A DNA stretch of 64,000 bases. It comes from Sphingomonas sp. Leaf34 (GTDB taxonomy: Bacteria > Pseudomonadota > Alphaproteobacteria > Sphingomonadales > Sphingomonadaceae). Position numbers and translations under genes: made by a program. The stretch is from positions 248,236-312,235 of the forward strand of contig NZ_LMLC01000003.1 in NCBI RefSeq assembly GCF_001421805.1, given 5' to 3'. Positions 1-11,397 of this stretch are shown here, in pieces; positions within the stretch are counted from its first letter, which is position 1; the number at the start of each line of letters is the position of its first letter. The notes beneath the pieces are model-generated. The model worked only from the letters and a program-made list of their open reading frames with translations. It was not told where the DNA came from and made no database searches.

Positions 1-1973
1 GTCTTCCCCGTGGAGAAGTTCTGCCGAACAGCGCTGCATCGTCGGCGACGCACGGCAGATCGCGTTGGTCAGGTAGAAGTCCTTGATCGGATAGCCGGCA
101 AGAACCCCCTCACCGGCACCGCTGAGCGCCGGCGGGTTCCACTCGAACGTCGCGAGCGCCTGGTGACGCAGCGCGGGGACGGCGGCGAACATCTCTTCGC
201 GCAGACCCTCGAAGCTGTCGAACGGCAGCGTGTGGCCGAGGGTGTCGGACAGCGCGCGGAAGATCGACCAGTCGTCGCGTGCATCGCCGGGGGCGAACAC
301 CGCACGCTCACCGCGCTGGACGCGACCCTCGAGATTGACCCAGGTGCCCGACTTCTCGGCATAGGTCACGCCCGGCAGGATCACGTCGGCCGCGGCCGCA
401 CCCTTGTCGCCGTGATGCCCCACAAACACCTTGAAGCCTGCGAACTGGCTGAAATCGACCTCGTCGGCGCCAAGGAAGAAGCCGAGCTTGGCCCCCATCA
501 CGTCGGCGATGCCGCCCGTCTGCGCATAGCCGAGCATCAGCCCGCCCATCCGCGACGCCGCCATATGAACGACGTTGAAGCCGTTCCAGTCCGCTTTCAC
601 CAGACCGAGCGTGTCGACGAGCTTCAGCGCAGCCGCGTGGCCGCCCTTCAGCGCGCCGCCACCGACGATAACCATCGGGCGTTCTGCTTTCGCGAATGCC
701 TCGGTCACCGCGTCGGGCAGGTTGCCGAGCAGTGCCAGATCGTCGCCGAGCCACTCGACCTTGTACGTCAGGTCCGTCTCCGGCCCGATCGCGAAGACCT
801 TCGCGCCCTTCTTGATTGCTTTCCGCACCCGCGTGTTCACCAGCGGCGCTTCCCAGCGCAGGTTGGTGCCCACCAGCAGGATCGCGTCGGCGCGCTCGGT
901 GCCGGCAATCGTCGTGTTGAAATTGACCGCAGCGATATTCGACGCGTCATAGGCCATGCCGGTCTGGCGGCCCTCGAGCATCGTCGAGCCCATCTTCGCG
1001 AGCAGCGCCTTGGCGGCGTACATCGTCTCGCAATCGACCAGATCGCCAGCGACAGCAGCCACGCTCGACCCGGCGTTCACCGCCTTGATCGCCGCGAAGG
1101 CCTCGTCCCAGGTCGCGGGAACAAGCTTGCCGTTCACGCGGACATAGGGCTTGTCGAGACGGCGACGCACGAGACCGTCGATCGCGTGGCGCGTCTTGTC
1201 GGTCGCCCACTCCTCGTTCACGTCCTCGTTGATCCGCGGCACGCAGCGCAGCACCTGGCGACCGCGGCTGTCGAGCCGGATGTTGGTGCCGACCGCGTCC
1301 ATGACGTCGATCGTCAGCGTCTTGCGCAATTCCCACGGACGCGCCTCGAATGCGTACGGCTTCGACGTCAGCGCACCGACCGGGCACAGATCGACGACAT
1401 TGCCCGACAGCTCGCTCTTGACCGCGTTTTCGAGATACGAGGTGATCTGCATGTCCTCGCCGCGGAAGATCGCACCGATCTCCTCGACGCCCGAGACTTC
1501 CTCGGCAAAGCGGATGCAGCGCGTGCACTGGATGCAGCGGGTCATGACCGTCTTCACGATCGGCCCCATATACTTCTCGGTGACCGCGCGCTTGTTCTCG
1601 TCATAGCGCGAATGGCCGCGGCCATAGGCGACCGACTGGTCCTGCAGATCGCACTCGCCGCCCTGATCGCAGATCGGGCAATCGAGCGGATGGTTGATCA
1701 GCAGGAATTCCATGATGCCCTCGCGGGCATTCTTGACCATCGGCGAGTTGGTGAAGATCTCCTGCTTGTCCGCCGCCGGCAGCGCGCACGACGCCTGCGG
1801 CTTGGGCGGACCAGGCTTCACCTCGACCAGGCACATCCGGCAATTGCCGGCGATGCTCAGGCGCTCATGGTAACAGAAACGCGGGATCTCCTTACCGGCA
1901 AGCTCGCACGCCTGCAGCACGGTGGCACCCTGCGGCACCTCGATCTCTACGCCATCGACTTTGACTGTAGGCA

Positions 1974-1974
<1 letters not shown>
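1..1974 (-). CDS. nuoG: NADH-quinone oxidoreductase subunit G, 3' end outside window
   Basis: Iron-sulfur subunit of the peripheral arm of complex I, passing electrons from the NuoEF module towards NuoB. The visible 658 residues begin with a ferredoxin-like 2Fe-2S domain (C34, C45, C48, C63), followed by the His/Cys 4Fe-4S motif HPLDCPICDQGGECDLQD, a CIQCTRC and CPVGAL cluster region, and then a molybdopterin-oxidoreductase-like domain. The ATG overlaps the nuoF stop as TAATG, implying translational coupling. The gene runs off the left edge, so the C terminus is unseen. Confidence 0.96.
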
Positions 1975-3274
<1,300 letters not shown>

Positions 3275-3275
<1 letters not shown>

Positions 3276-3943
3276 CAGGCCCACTCCCCCCGGTAATCGT
3301 GGTTCGCGTCGACCATCGCTTTAAGCGAGGTCGGGCCGCCTTCGGGGCAGCTCGCACGGCGGCCGAACTGCGGCCCCGGCGTCGGCGTGCCGCCATTGGC
3401 GAGCGCCTCGAGGATCTCGGTCGTCTTGTCGTAATCGAGATCTTCGAAGTTATCGTCGTTGATCTGCACCATCGGCGCGTTCGCGCAGGTGCCCAGGCAC
3501 TCGACCTCGGTCAGCGTGAACATGCCGTCGGGGGTCGTGCCGCCCTTGACGAGGCCGCGGTTCTTGCACGCCGCCAGCACGTCGTCCGACCCGCGCAGCA
3601 TGCACGGCGTCGTGCCGCAGACCTGCACATGATAGCGGCCCACCGGTGCCAGATTGAACATCGTGTAGAAGGTCACGACCTCGTACACGCGCATATACGG
3701 CACGCCGATCTGACGCGCGACGAACTCGATCACCGGAACGGGCAACCAGCCCTGAGTCTGCGTTTCCGCGCCGACCTGGCGCTGCGCCAGATCAAGGAAC
3801 GGGATCGACGCCGACTGCTCGCGGCCCTTCGGGTAGCGCCCGAGGATCTCGTTCGCCTTGACCTGGTTCTCGTCCGTCCAGGCGAACGAACCCCAGCGTG
3901 CGCGGGTCTCTGCCTCGTCGGGAATTTTCGGAGCTTCAGCCAT
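3275..3943 (-). CDS. nuoE: NADH-quinone oxidoreductase subunit E
   Basis: Thioredoxin-fold 2Fe-2S subunit that pairs with NuoF. The four cluster ligands are C109, C114 (CGTTPC), C149 and C153 (CLGTC). The protein is 222 residues, longer than the roughly 165 residues of the E. coli form. Most of the extra length follows the cluster domain, in a charged, glycine/proline-containing tail. The ATG overlaps the nuoD stop as TGATG and the stop overlaps nuoF, placing it firmly in the operon. Confidence 0.95.
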
Positions 3944-5178
3944 CAGCGGTCACATTCACCAAAAACGATATCCATCGCGCCGAGGATCGCGGTCGTATCC
4001 GCCAGCATGTGGCCCTTCGCCATGAAGTCCATCGCCTGGAGATGCGAGAAGGCGGTCGGGCGGATCTTACAGCGATACGGCTTGTTGCTGCCATCGGCGA
4101 CCAGATACACGCCGAACTCGCCCTTGGGGCTCTCGGTCGCGACATAGACGTCGCCGGCGGGCACGTGGAAGCCCTCGGTATAGAGCTTGAAGTGATGGAT
4201 CAGCGCTTCCATCGACTGCTTCATCTCACCGCGCTTGGGCGGCACGACCTTGCGGTCGAGCGACGCGATCGGCCCCTCGGGCATGTCGCGCAGGCACTGC
4301 TTCATGATCCGCGCGGACTGACGCACTTCCTCGACGCGCACCATGAACCGATCATAGCAATCGCCGCGCGTGCCAACCGGCACCTCGAAGTCCATCTTGG
4401 CATAGACGTCATAGGGCTGCGACTTGCGCAGATCCCAGGCGATGCCCGAGCCACGGATCATCGGGCCCGAAAAGCCCCACTTGATCGCATCGTCACGGCT
4501 CACGACCGCGATGTCGACGTTGCGCTGCTTGAAAATGCGGTTGTCCGCGACGAGCGAAATCGCATCCTCGAACAGTCGCGGCAGGCGCGTGTCGAGCCAG
4601 TCGCCGATGTCGGCGAGCAGCTTGAGCGGTGCATCCTGATGCACGCCACCGGGCCGGAAATAGTTCGAATGCATGCGCGCGCCCGAGACACGCTCGAAGA
4701 AGTTCATGCAATCCTCGCGGATCTCGAACATCCACAGGTTCGGCGTCATCGCGCCGACGTCCATGACGTGCGACCCGAGGTTGAGCATGTGGTTCGAGAT
4801 GCGCGTCAGCTCGGCGAAGAACACGCGCAGATACTGCGCCCGCTCGGGCACTTCGAGGTCGAGCAGCTTCTCGACCGCGAGCACCCAGCTATGCTCCATG
4901 CACAAGGGCGAGCAGTAATCGAGACGATCGAAATAGGGCAAAGCCTGCGTGTACGTCTTGTACTCGATCAGCTTCTCGGTGCCGCGGTGGAGCAGGCCGA
5001 CATGCGGATCGACACGCTCGACGATCTCGCCGTCGAGTTCCATGACCAGACGAAGCACGCCGTGCGCCGCCGGATGCTGCGGACCGAAGTTGATCGTGTA
5101 GTTCTGGATCGTGACGTCGCCGGTCGTCGGATCGGCCGCATCGCCCTCGCCCAGAAGCTCCTCTACGTAGAGACTCAC
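3943..5178 (-). CDS. nuoD: NADH-quinone oxidoreductase subunit D
   Basis: 49-kDa-type subunit that forms the quinone pocket with NuoB. The sequence [22 protein letters not shown] near the N terminus, containing the quinone-site histidine region, is diagnostic, and the 411 residues show the conserved RRGTEK-like and LDYCSP regions of the family. nuoC and nuoD are separate genes here rather than fused as in E. coli. The start is GTG in a GTGA overlap with the nuoC stop. Confidence 0.96.
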   Translation of the reverse strand: MSLYVEELLGEGDAADPTTGDVTIQNYTINFGPQHPAAHGVLRLVMELDGEIVERVDPHVGLLHRGTEKLIEYKTYTQALPYFDRLDYCSPLCMEHSWVLAVEKLLDLEVPERAQYLRVFFAELTRISNHMLNLGSHVMDVGAMTPNLWMFEIREDCMNFFERVSGARMHSNYFRPGGVHQDAPLKLLADIGDWLDTRLPRLFEDAISLVADNRIFKQRNVDIAVVSRDDAIKWGFSGPMIRGSGIAWDLRKSQPYDVYAKMDFEVPVGTRGDCYDRFMVRVEEVRQSARIMKQCLRDMPEGPIASLDRKVVPPKRGEMKQSMEALIHHFKLYTEGFHVPAGDVYVATESPKGEFGVYLVADGSNKPYRCKIRPTAFSHLQAMDFMAKGHMLADTTAILGAMDIVFGECDR

Positions 5179-5999
5179 TGGTTCTGTCCTCCACCCTTGG
5201 TCGGGATCACGTCAGGGTTGGCCGGCTTCGGCGTCGCATCGGACTCCGACTTGCCGATACCCGTCTGTGCGGTCGACTCGGTGCTCTTGGGTTCGCTCGG
5301 CGCCTGGGTCGGCGACTGCGCGGCCCCGGCCTTCACGATCGCGTTGGCGCTGAGCGGCGTCTGCGCACCCTTGGCCTGCGGCAAAGACCCCTTCTCGTCG
5401 CCCGGGAGCACGTAATTCGCGCCCTCCCACGGACTCATGAAGTCGAACGTGCGAAAGTCCTGCGCGAGCTGCACCGGCTCGTACACGACGCGCTTGGCTT
5501 CTTCCGAATAGCGCAGCTCGACGTAACCCGTCAGCGGGAAGTCCTTGCGCTGCGGATGCCCGCGAAAGCCGTAATCGGTCAGGATGCGACGCAGGTCCGG
5601 GTTGCCGCTGAACAGCACGCCGTACATGTCGTACACTTCGCGCTCGAGCCAACCTGCGACCGGCCAGATGTCGGTCACCGACGGCACCGGTTTTTCCTCG
5701 TCGGTCGCGACATGCACGCGCAGGCGGTGGTTCCGCGTCAGCGACAGCATGCAATAGACGACCTCGAACCGCTCCGCGCGATCCGGATAATCGACGCCGG
5801 CGATCTCCATGAGCTGCTGATAGGCAAGCCCCGGCGTGTCGCGCAGCGCGATCATCGCGTCGTAAAGGTCTTCGCGACGAACGTGCAGCGCGACCTCGCC
5901 GACATGGTCGACCGCGTCGAGCAACATGCCGCCGAGCGCCGCGCGTGCCGCGTCGATCACGCCGTCGTTCGACGCATAGGCTGGTGCGGGCGCCCTCAA
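5175..5999 (-). CDS. nuoC: NADH-quinone oxidoreductase subunit C
   Basis: 30-kDa-type subunit of the hydrophilic arm. The core (about residues 1-195) carries the family block ending in [20 protein letters not shown] and [16 protein letters not shown] place the start at a TTG that overlaps the nuoB stop as TTGA, with GGGAG 9 nt upstream, giving 274 residues. An upstream in-frame extension runs inside nuoB and is unlikely. The last roughly 75 residues are a Ser/Thr/Pro/Ala/Lys-rich tail that looks disordered and has no counterpart in short NuoC proteins. Confidence 0.92.
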   Translation of the reverse strand: MRAPAPAYASNDGVIDAARAALGGMLLDAVDHVGEVALHVRREDLYDAMIALRDTPGLAYQQLMEIAGVDYPDRAERFEVVYCMLSLTRNHRLRVHVATDEEKPVPSVTDIWPVAGWLEREVYDMYGVLFSGNPDLRRILTDYGFRGHPQRKDFPLTGYVELRYSEEAKRVVYEPVQLAQDFRTFDFMSPWEGANYVLPGDEKGSLPQAKGAQTPLSANAIVKAGAAQSPTQAPSEPKSTESTAQTGIGKSESDATPKPANPDVIPTKGGGQNQ

Positions 6000-6559
6000 C
6001 GCTCGATGCTCCCGGACCGCCGGATCTTCCGCTGCAACTGCATGATGCCGTAGAGCAAAGCTTCCGCGGTCGGCGGGCACCCGGGGACATAGATGTCGAC
6101 CGGCACGATCCGGTCGCAGCCACGCACGACGCTATAGCTATAATGATAATAGCCGCCGCCGTTCGCGCACGATCCCATCGAGATCACGTATTTCGGTTCC
6201 GACATCTGGTCGTAGACCTTGCGCAGCGCCGGTGCCATCTTGTTGCACAGCGTGCCCGCGACGATCATCACGTCCGACTGGCGCGGCGAGGCGCGCGGCG
6301 CGGCACCGAAGCGCTCCAGATCGTAGCGCGGCATGTTCACATGGATCATCTCGACCGCGCAGCAGGCGAGCCCGAACGTCATCCACCACAGCGAGCCGGT
6401 ACGGGCCCACTGGAACAGCTCCTCGGTCGAAGTGACCAGGAAACCCTTGTCGGTCAATTCACCGTTGAGGCCGTCGAAAAACCCCTGGTCGGGCGGCACG
6501 ATCGCGCCACCGCCGGCGGGTGCCAGCAGACCATTTTGGGGCGTGAGCTCTACTCCCAA
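5996..6559 (-). CDS. nuoB: NADH-quinone oxidoreductase subunit B
   Basis: Carries the terminal N2 4Fe-4S cluster that reduces quinone. With the start used here the ligands are C66, C67, C131 and C161, in the contexts [21 protein letters not shown] and [11 protein letters not shown]. The start is uncertain. A TTG at 6559 has AAGGGAG a few bases upstream and overlaps nuoA by 10 nt; an ATG at 6580 gives seven more residues but has no visible ribosome site. The TTG start gives 187 residues, usual for the family. Confidence 0.92.
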   Translation of the reverse strand: MGVELTPQNGLLAPAGGGAIVPPDQGFFDGLNGELTDKGFLVTSTEELFQWARTGSLWWMTFGLACCAVEMIHVNMPRYDLERFGAAPRASPRQSDVMIVAGTLCNKMAPALRKVYDQMSEPKYVISMGSCANGGGYYHYSYSVVRGCDRIVPVDIYVPGCPPTAEALLYGIMQLQRKIRRSGSIER

Positions 6560-6924
6560 TCGAGTGCTCCCTTCTTCCATGCATAGGCAAGGCCAAGGGC
6601 CAGTTCGCCGATAAAGATCATCATCGAGATCCACGCAGTCCAGCCGAGCGTGAAGACCGAGACGGCCCAGGGATACAGGAACGCGGCCTCAAGATCGAAG
6701 ATGATGAAGAGGATGGCGATCAGGTAGAAACGCACGTCGAACTGGCTGCGCGGATCCTCAAATGCGGGAAAACCGCACTCATATTCGCTGAGCTTTTCAG
6801 GCGTGGGCTTGTGCGATCCGGTCAGCCGCGAGACGGCCATCGGCAGGAACACGAACGTGCTCGACAACGCGATGGCGACCCCGAGGAACAGGAGGATCGG
6901 AAGATAGTGCGACAGGTCGACCAA
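6550..6924 (-). CDS. nuoA: NADH-quinone oxidoreductase subunit A
   Basis: Small membrane subunit with three transmembrane helices, at the junction of the membrane and peripheral arms. The loop between helices 1 and 2 contains the conserved [12 protein letters not shown] segment with its functional cysteine. The start is assigned to a TTG at 6924 (protein beginning [11 protein letters not shown]), giving 124 residues, close to the family norm. A longer frame reaches 7017 but its extra N terminus looks non-coding. It is first in the operon, so the complex I promoter should lie upstream of about 6925. Confidence 0.9.
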   Translation of the reverse strand: MVDLSHYLPILLFLGVAIALSSTFVFLPMAVSRLTGSHKPTPEKLSEYECGFPAFEDPRSQFDVRFYLIAILFIIFDLEAAFLYPWAVSVFTLGWTAWISMMIFIGELALGLAYAWKKGALDWE

Positions 6925-7107
6925 ATGGCTTCTCGCATATGCGAACAGATGGGGAGCCTTTAGGCCGATGGGCCCGGTGGGGCAAGGCTGACAACCCGTG
7001 AGAATCACTCGCAACACGAGGACGAACCCGGCAGGAAACCTGCGTTACCCGGCACGCGGCAACGTCCGCCGGAACGGGCCCGAAATCGCAGAATCGAAAT
7101 CGTCCGA

Positions 7108-7229
7108 TCCTCCCCCGCCAGCGGGAGGTGGCAGGCGTCAGCCTGACGGAGGGGGAGGAAACGGAAACGCCTGTTGCGCGTCCTCCCCCTCCGATGCCTA
7201 CGGCGCCACCTCCCCCTGGCGGGGGAGGA
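7108..7229. repeat. GC-rich inverted repeat (CTCCCCC family)
   Basis: Arms 7108-7132 and 7205-7229 are reverse complements over 25 nt with one mismatch, each built around CCTCCCCC and CCAGCGGGAGG. The right half (7182-7229) is closely matched at 43967-44012 downstream of the antiporter gene. It lies in the gap between nuoA and the inositol-phosphatase-like gene; no gene is seen in 6925-7370. Confidence 0.8.
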
Positions 7230-7240
7230 TCGAGAGCCCC

Positions 7241-7320
7241 GTCATCCTGACGAAAGTCAGGACCCAGGGTCGTCAGGGGCACCGTTTGGAACTCTGGGTC
7301 CTGACTTTCGTCAGGATGAC
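7241..7320. repeat. Inverted repeat with hairpin arms (GTCATCC...CCCAG family)
   Basis: Perfect 27-nt arms at 7241-7267 and 7294-7320 flank a 26-nt spacer. Each arm contains its own hairpin, CCTGAC-GAAA-GTCAGG, followed by ACCCAG. The same arm occurs at 43851-43871 and 43898-43918, and a structurally equivalent arm with paired substitutions at 23027-23105. Confidence 0.9.
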
Positions 7321-7370
7321 GGAAGAAGAACCCAATCAGTCCTGAAGACCGCCGTCATGATCAGCAGGCG

Positions 7371-8183
7371 TCAGCGCAGCGCGTTGGCGACCAGCTTGTG
7401 CAACCGCGAATGGAGCGCGTCGTTCGCGGCGAGGAACTCGTTGCGCTCCATCGCGCGCTCGCCGCCGCGGAAATCGGTGACGAACCCGCCGGCTTCCTTG
7501 ACCAGCAACATGCCGGCCGCGACGTCCCAAGGCTTCAGGTTCGATTCCCAGAAGCCGTCGAAACGCCCCGCCGCGAGCCATGCCAGGTCGAGCGCGGCCG
7601 CACCGAGGCGACGGATGCCCGCAACCTCGGGCGCAACCGCACCGAAGATCCGGCTCCACTGCGCGAAATCGCCGTGGCCGAGGAACGGGATGCCCGTTGC
7701 GATCAGCGATTCGGAAAGATCCCGACGCGACGATACGCGCAGACGCTGGTCGGTGAGCCACGCGCCGCGGCCCTTCTCGGCCCAGAAGCTCTCGTCGGTC
7801 AGCGGCTGATAGACCAGCGCAGTGGTAACCTCGCGCTTGCCGTTCGCCATCGGCTCCTCGACCGCGATCGAGATGCAGAAATGGGGGATGCCGTGGAGGA
7901 AGTTCGACGTGCCATCGAGCGGATCGACGATGAAGCGCGGCTTGTTCGGATCGCCGGCGACCTCGCCGCGCTCCTCCATCAACATGCCCCAGTCGGGGCG
8001 CGCATGGCTCAGCTCTTCGAAGATGGTCTGCTCGGCGCGCTGGTCGGCCTGGCTGACGAAGTCCGCCGGCCCCTTGCGGCTGACCTGCAGCTGCTGGACC
8101 TCGTTGAAGTCGCGGCGCAGGCGCGGCGCGGCCTTGCGGGCCGCGCGCTCGATGACGGTCATGATGCCGGAATGGCTGGGCAT
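7371..8183 (-). CDS. suhB: Inositol monophosphatase family protein (SuhB-like)
   Basis: Mg-dependent phosphatase of the FIG superfamily, cytoplasmic. The first metal motif is MEERGE (E70/E71), the second DPLDGTSNFLHG (D87, D90), and the third KPWDVAAG near residue 220. All catalytic ligands appear present, so it should be active on myo-inositol-1-phosphate or a similar sugar phosphate; the physiological substrate cannot be read from sequence. It is 270 residues, the usual length, and is followed on the same strand by a GC-rich repeat and efp upstream. Confidence 0.9.
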   Translation of the reverse strand: MPSHSGIMTVIERAARKAAPRLRRDFNEVQQLQVSRKGPADFVSQADQRAEQTIFEELSHARPDWGMLMEERGEVAGDPNKPRFIVDPLDGTSNFLHGIPHFCISIAVEEPMANGKREVTTALVYQPLTDESFWAEKGRGAWLTDQRLRVSSRRDLSESLIATGIPFLGHGDFAQWSRIFGAVAPEVAGIRRLGAAALDLAWLAAGRFDGFWESNLKPWDVAAGMLLVKEAGGFVTDFRGGERAMERNEFLAANDALHSRLHKLVANALR

Positions 8184-8198
8184 ATCTTTTACCTTAAG

Positions 8199-8300
8199 CC
8201 CTCTCCCCTCAGGGGAGAGGGTTGGGAGAGGGTCTGTTCCGGGCGGTGTCTTCTGGGGCCGCCCCTCACCCCGCCCCTCTCCCCGGAGGGGAAAGGGAGA
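8199..8300. repeat. Palindromic repeat CCCTCTCCCC/GGGGAGAGGG
   Basis: A near-perfect hairpin CCCTCTCCCC-TCA-GGGGAGAGGG at 8199-8221 is followed by TTGGGAGAGGG and, about 45 nt later, the complementary CCCCTCTCCCCGGAGGGGAAAGGG segment. It fills the gap between efp and the suhB-like gene and could act as a terminator-like stem, although no T-run follows. Confidence 0.75.
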
Positions 8301-8306
8301 TGCGTA

Positions 8307-8870
8307 TCAGTCCGCGCGCCGCACGTAGGTCTGCTCGTAGACATCGACGACGATCCGCGTGCCGGCGCCGATATGCGGCGGTACCATCACGCGCACGCCG
8401 TTCTCGAGCACCGCGGGCTTGTAGCTCGACGAGGCGGTCTGCCCCTTCACGACGGCGTCCGCCTCGACGATCAGCGCCTCGATCGTGTCGGGCAGCTGGA
8501 CCGAGATCGGCCGCTCTTCCCAGAGCTCCATCACCACGTCCATGCCGTCCTGCAGGAACGCCGCGGCGTCGCCCAGAATGTCGGCGTCGAGCGTGATCTG
8601 CTCGTAATTGACCTTGTCCATGAAGGTCAGCGCATCACCGTCGCGGAACAGATACTGGAAATCGACCGTGTCGAGCCGCACCTTCTCGACGCTCTCGGCG
8701 GAGCGGAAGCGGACATTGTTCTTGCGGCCGTCGATGAGGTTCTTCATCTCGACCTGCATATAGGCACCGCCCTTGCCGGGCTGGGTGTGCTGGATCTTGA
8801 CCGAGCGCCAGATGCCGCCCTCATATTCAAGGATGTTGCCGGGACGAATCTCGACCGCGTTGATCTTCAT
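8307..8870 (-). CDS. efp: Elongation factor P
   Basis: Translation factor that binds the ribosomal E site and relieves stalling at polyproline stretches. The protein (187 residues) begins [13 protein letters not shown]33 in the loop PGKGGA is the residue modified by EpmA-type enzymes in lysine-type EF-P. Three beta-barrel domains of normal length follow. The frame stays open upstream to 8969, but the ATG at 8870 is the conserved family start. Confidence 0.95.
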   Translation of the reverse strand: MKINAVEIRPGNILEYEGGIWRSVKIQHTQPGKGGAYMQVEMKNLIDGRKNNVRFRSAESVEKVRLDTVDFQYLFRDGDALTFMDKVNYEQITLDADILGDAAAFLQDGMDVVMELWEERPISVQLPDTIEALIVEADAVVKGQTASSSYKPAVLENGVRVMVPPHIGAGTRIVVDVYEQTYVRRAD

Positions 8871-8943
8871 GACCGATTCCTGCTGGAAAGAGCTAGGGGC
8901 CGTCCGCGAAGCAAAACTCTGCGGAAACCCGAAGCGGCGGGCT

Positions 8944-9549
8944 TTAGCGGGACGACCCGGTTCCGGCAAGCATCGGGTACGGGTTCACGTTCTCGCCCTG
9001 GTACCAGCGGTCGCCCGGCTGCATCCGCGTGAGGCCGAAATGCAGGTGGTAATTGCCCGCCCCCGCATCACCGGTATCGCCGACATAGCCCAGCGTGTCG
9101 CCGGCCTTCACCGGCAGCCCCTCGCGAATGCCCGCGGCATAGCCGGCGAGATGCGCATAATAATAGGTCCAGCGACGATCCGGCGAGCGGACGTACAGCG
9201 TGACGCCGCCGAGACCGCTCTGGAACAGCTTCTCGATCCGGCCCGGTGCGGCGGCGACCACCGGTGTGCCGCCCGCCGCCATGATGTCGGTCCCGTGATG
9301 GCCGCGCGTGCCACCGCCACGCGAATCGTTCCAGCTGTCCGCGATCGCCTTGCGGGGAACGCCAGCCACCGGGACGGCGAGCTTGCCCGTCGTCACCGGG
9401 CCGGCTGCGACCTCGGCAGGCGGCGCGGACTTGCGCCACTTTATCCGCCGCACGCTCCCTGCCCCGCCGTCGCCGAACGACACCATCGATGCGAACCCGC
9501 CGGCGACCACCACGATCAGCCCGAGAATGATCCAGAACGTCCGCGTCAT
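8944..9549 (-). CDS. M23 family metallopeptidase, membrane anchored
   Basis: Probable peptidoglycan endopeptidase or LytM-type factor acting in the periplasm. Residues 4-24 form a hydrophobic anchor. The LytM domain shows the zinc ligands of the HxxxD motif (H84 or H85 with D88) and H170, with further conserved H133 and H168 in HLHF. All are present, so activity is likely. It sits 4 nt after the L,D-transpeptidase gene, so the two are probably cotranscribed and both act on the cell wall. Confidence 0.88.
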   Translation of the reverse strand: MTRTFWIILGLIVVVAGGFASMVSFGDGGAGSVRRIKWRKSAPPAEVAAGPVTTGKLAVPVAGVPRKAIADSWNDSRGGGTRGHHGTDIMAAGGTPVVAAAPGRIEKLFQSGLGGVTLYVRSPDRRWTYYYAHLAGYAAGIREGLPVKAGDTLGYVGDTGDAGAGNYHLHFGLTRMQPGDRWYQGENVNPYPMLAGTGSSR

Positions 9550-9553
9550 CGTC

Positions 9554-10576
9554 TTACGCCTGGAAGATCGCCTTGGTCCCCGGCTTGATCATCATCGACA
9601 ATCGCGCGGCATCCCAGTTCGTCAGGCGGATACAGCCATGGCTTTCCGCACGCCCGATGGTTTCGGGATTGGGCGTGCCGTGGATGCCGTAATGATCCTT
9701 CGACAAATCCATCCAGACCACGCCGACCGGACCGTTCGGCCCAGGCGGCAGCATCTCCTTCTGCTGCCCCTTCTTCGCATCCCAGAACAGCGCCGGGTTG
9801 AAGTGAAACTTGGGATTATAATCGGAGCCCTTGATCGTCCACGTGCCCAGCGGCAGCGGATCGTGGCTTGAGCCCATCGTCGCCGAGAACTGCGCGATCA
9901 GCTTGTCGTTGGCATCGAGCACGCGGAGCACGCCGTCCGACTTGTCGACGACGACATGATCCGCCTTGGGCTGCACCGCGTCGACGTTGAGCGTCGTGAG
10001 CGTGGCGATCCAGTCGGGCTTCAGCTTCGGATCATAGGCGCGCGACGTCGGCAGTGCGTTCGGGAAGACCACCTTGGTGCCAGCCGACAATTTCGTGCTC
10101 GGCGAATTGAGTGCCATGATCACCGCGGGCGTGGTGTGGAACATCTCACCCAGCTTCTCCATCACGGTCTTGTAGCCGAGCGAGGGGAGCTCGGCCTGCT
10201 TGGCCGGATCCTTGGGCAGCGGATTGACGAACGGTCCCGCCAGCATCTCGGGGGTCAGCGTGACGGCGACCGTCGGCCGTGCGGCACGGTAGGGATATAG
10301 CGCCTGCAACGTCCGAGCATCCGCTTTGCCCGTGATCGGCAGCCCCTTCGCCTCCTGGAATCCCTTCAGTGCCGCGACCAGCGACTGCCCCCCACGGCCG
10401 TCGAGCACGCCCGGACCAAAGCCGAGATGGTCGAGGATCACCTGCACGTGCAGAATATTGCGATCGATCGGGACGGACTTGGCGGGCGCGGTCTGCGCCA
10501 ATGCGGGCGCCGCCGCGCCGAGCAGGCATATCGCAAGAACCGAAGTCTTCGTCACAAATGCTGTCATGCCCGTCAT
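9554..10576 (-). CDS. L,D-transpeptidase with peptidoglycan-binding domain
   Basis: Exported enzyme that forms 3-3 cross-links in peptidoglycan or attaches proteins to it. An N-terminal signal peptide ends near ALAQ (residue 28). A PG-binding segment (about 40-95, LGFGPGVLDGRGG) and a LysM-like region follow, then the YkuD catalytic domain, which ends with the SHGCIRLTN motif carrying the catalytic cysteine. An ATG three codons downstream is an equally good start. The 340 residues are typical. Confidence 0.9.
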   Translation of the reverse strand: MTGMTAFVTKTSVLAICLLGAAAPALAQTAPAKSVPIDRNILHVQVILDHLGFGPGVLDGRGGQSLVAALKGFQEAKGLPITGKADARTLQALYPYRAARPTVAVTLTPEMLAGPFVNPLPKDPAKQAELPSLGYKTVMEKLGEMFHTTPAVIMALNSPSTKLSAGTKVVFPNALPTSRAYDPKLKPDWIATLTTLNVDAVQPKADHVVVDKSDGVLRVLDANDKLIAQFSATMGSSHDPLPLGTWTIKGSDYNPKFHFNPALFWDAKKGQQKEMLPPGPNGPVGVVWMDLSKDHYGIHGTPNPETIGRAESHGCIRLTNWDAARLSMMIKPGTKAIFQA

Positions 10577-10632
10577 CCCAAACCGTTACGCTTGAGCATC
10601 AAACGGTCGGGACGACGGTTGTTTCCACCGGT

Positions 10633-11322
10633 TCAGCGCTTCGCGAGAACCTCGGCGAACGCCTTGATCGCCGCGACCTCGTCGCCGCCCCAGACCGCAC
10701 TCGACACCGCGATGAAGTCGGCACCAGCGGCAACCAGCGGCGCGGCGTTCTCGGGCGTAATGCCACCGATCGCGACGCAGGGCATTTCGAACAGCGTCGA
10801 CCACCAGGATAGGATCACCGGCTCGGCGTGATGCTCGACCACTTTGGTGGTCGTCGGATAGAAAGCGCCGAACGCGACATAGTCGGCCCCCGCCTCACCC
10901 GCTTCCATCGCGAGATGGCGGCTGCCGTGACAGCTGACGCCGATCTGCGCATTGGGGCCAAGCTGCGCGCGCGCCTCGCGCGGATCGCCGTCGTCCTGGC
11001 CAAGATGCACGCCATCCGCGTCGAGGCGCTTGGCGAGCCCGATATCATCGTTGACGATGAACGCGACGTCGCGCTCGGCGCAGATCGCGCGCAACGGCTC
11101 GCCGAGCGCGGCCGCGGCATGCTGGTCGATGTCCTTCACGCGGAACTGGAAGGCGGCCACCGGCCCGGCATCGAGCGCACGCGCCAGACGCTCGGGGAAG
11201 TCGCCCCCGACATCGAGCGGCGACACCAGGTACAGCTGGCACGGCGGCCGGCGCATATCGCGGCGGAAATTCTCGGCGAAATTGGGGTCGAGCGGGCCCA
11301 GCGGATCTTCGAATTCGGTCAT
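10633..11322 (-). CDS. thiE: Thiamine phosphate synthase
   Basis: Condenses HMP-pyrophosphate and thiazole phosphate to thiamine phosphate in the cytoplasm. TIM-barrel landmarks are AFQFRVKD, VNDD, GVHLGQDD, GVSCH, GADYVAFGAFYPTTTK and the C-terminal phosphate loop with AIGGI. It follows the aldolase gene after 75 nt. I see no CTGAGA thi-box in that gap, so a TPP riboswitch is not evident. The N terminus is slightly extended compared with the E. coli enzyme. Confidence 0.93.
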   Translation of the reverse strand: MTEFEDPLGPLDPNFAENFRRDMRRPPCQLYLVSPLDVGGDFPERLARALDAGPVAAFQFRVKDIDQHAAAALGEPLRAICAERDVAFIVNDDIGLAKRLDADGVHLGQDDGDPREARAQLGPNAQIGVSCHGSRHLAMEAGEAGADYVAFGAFYPTTTKVVEHHAEPVILSWWSTLFEMPCVAIGGITPENAAPLVAAGADFIAVSSAVWGGDEVAAIKAFAEVLAKR

Positions 11323-11397
11323 ATCCGCCCCCTAGCCGCTCGCGCCTGCCACGTCACCCCGGCGCAGAGCCGAGGTAACGCGCAGGCCGACCGCGGC

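Noticed and set aside
7108..7320. CRISPR array
   Set aside because: There are only paired inverted arms, no regularly spaced direct repeats, and no cas genes.
11323..11397. TPP riboswitch before thiE
   Set aside because: The 75-nt gap lacks a CTGAGA thi-box and is too short for the full aptamer.
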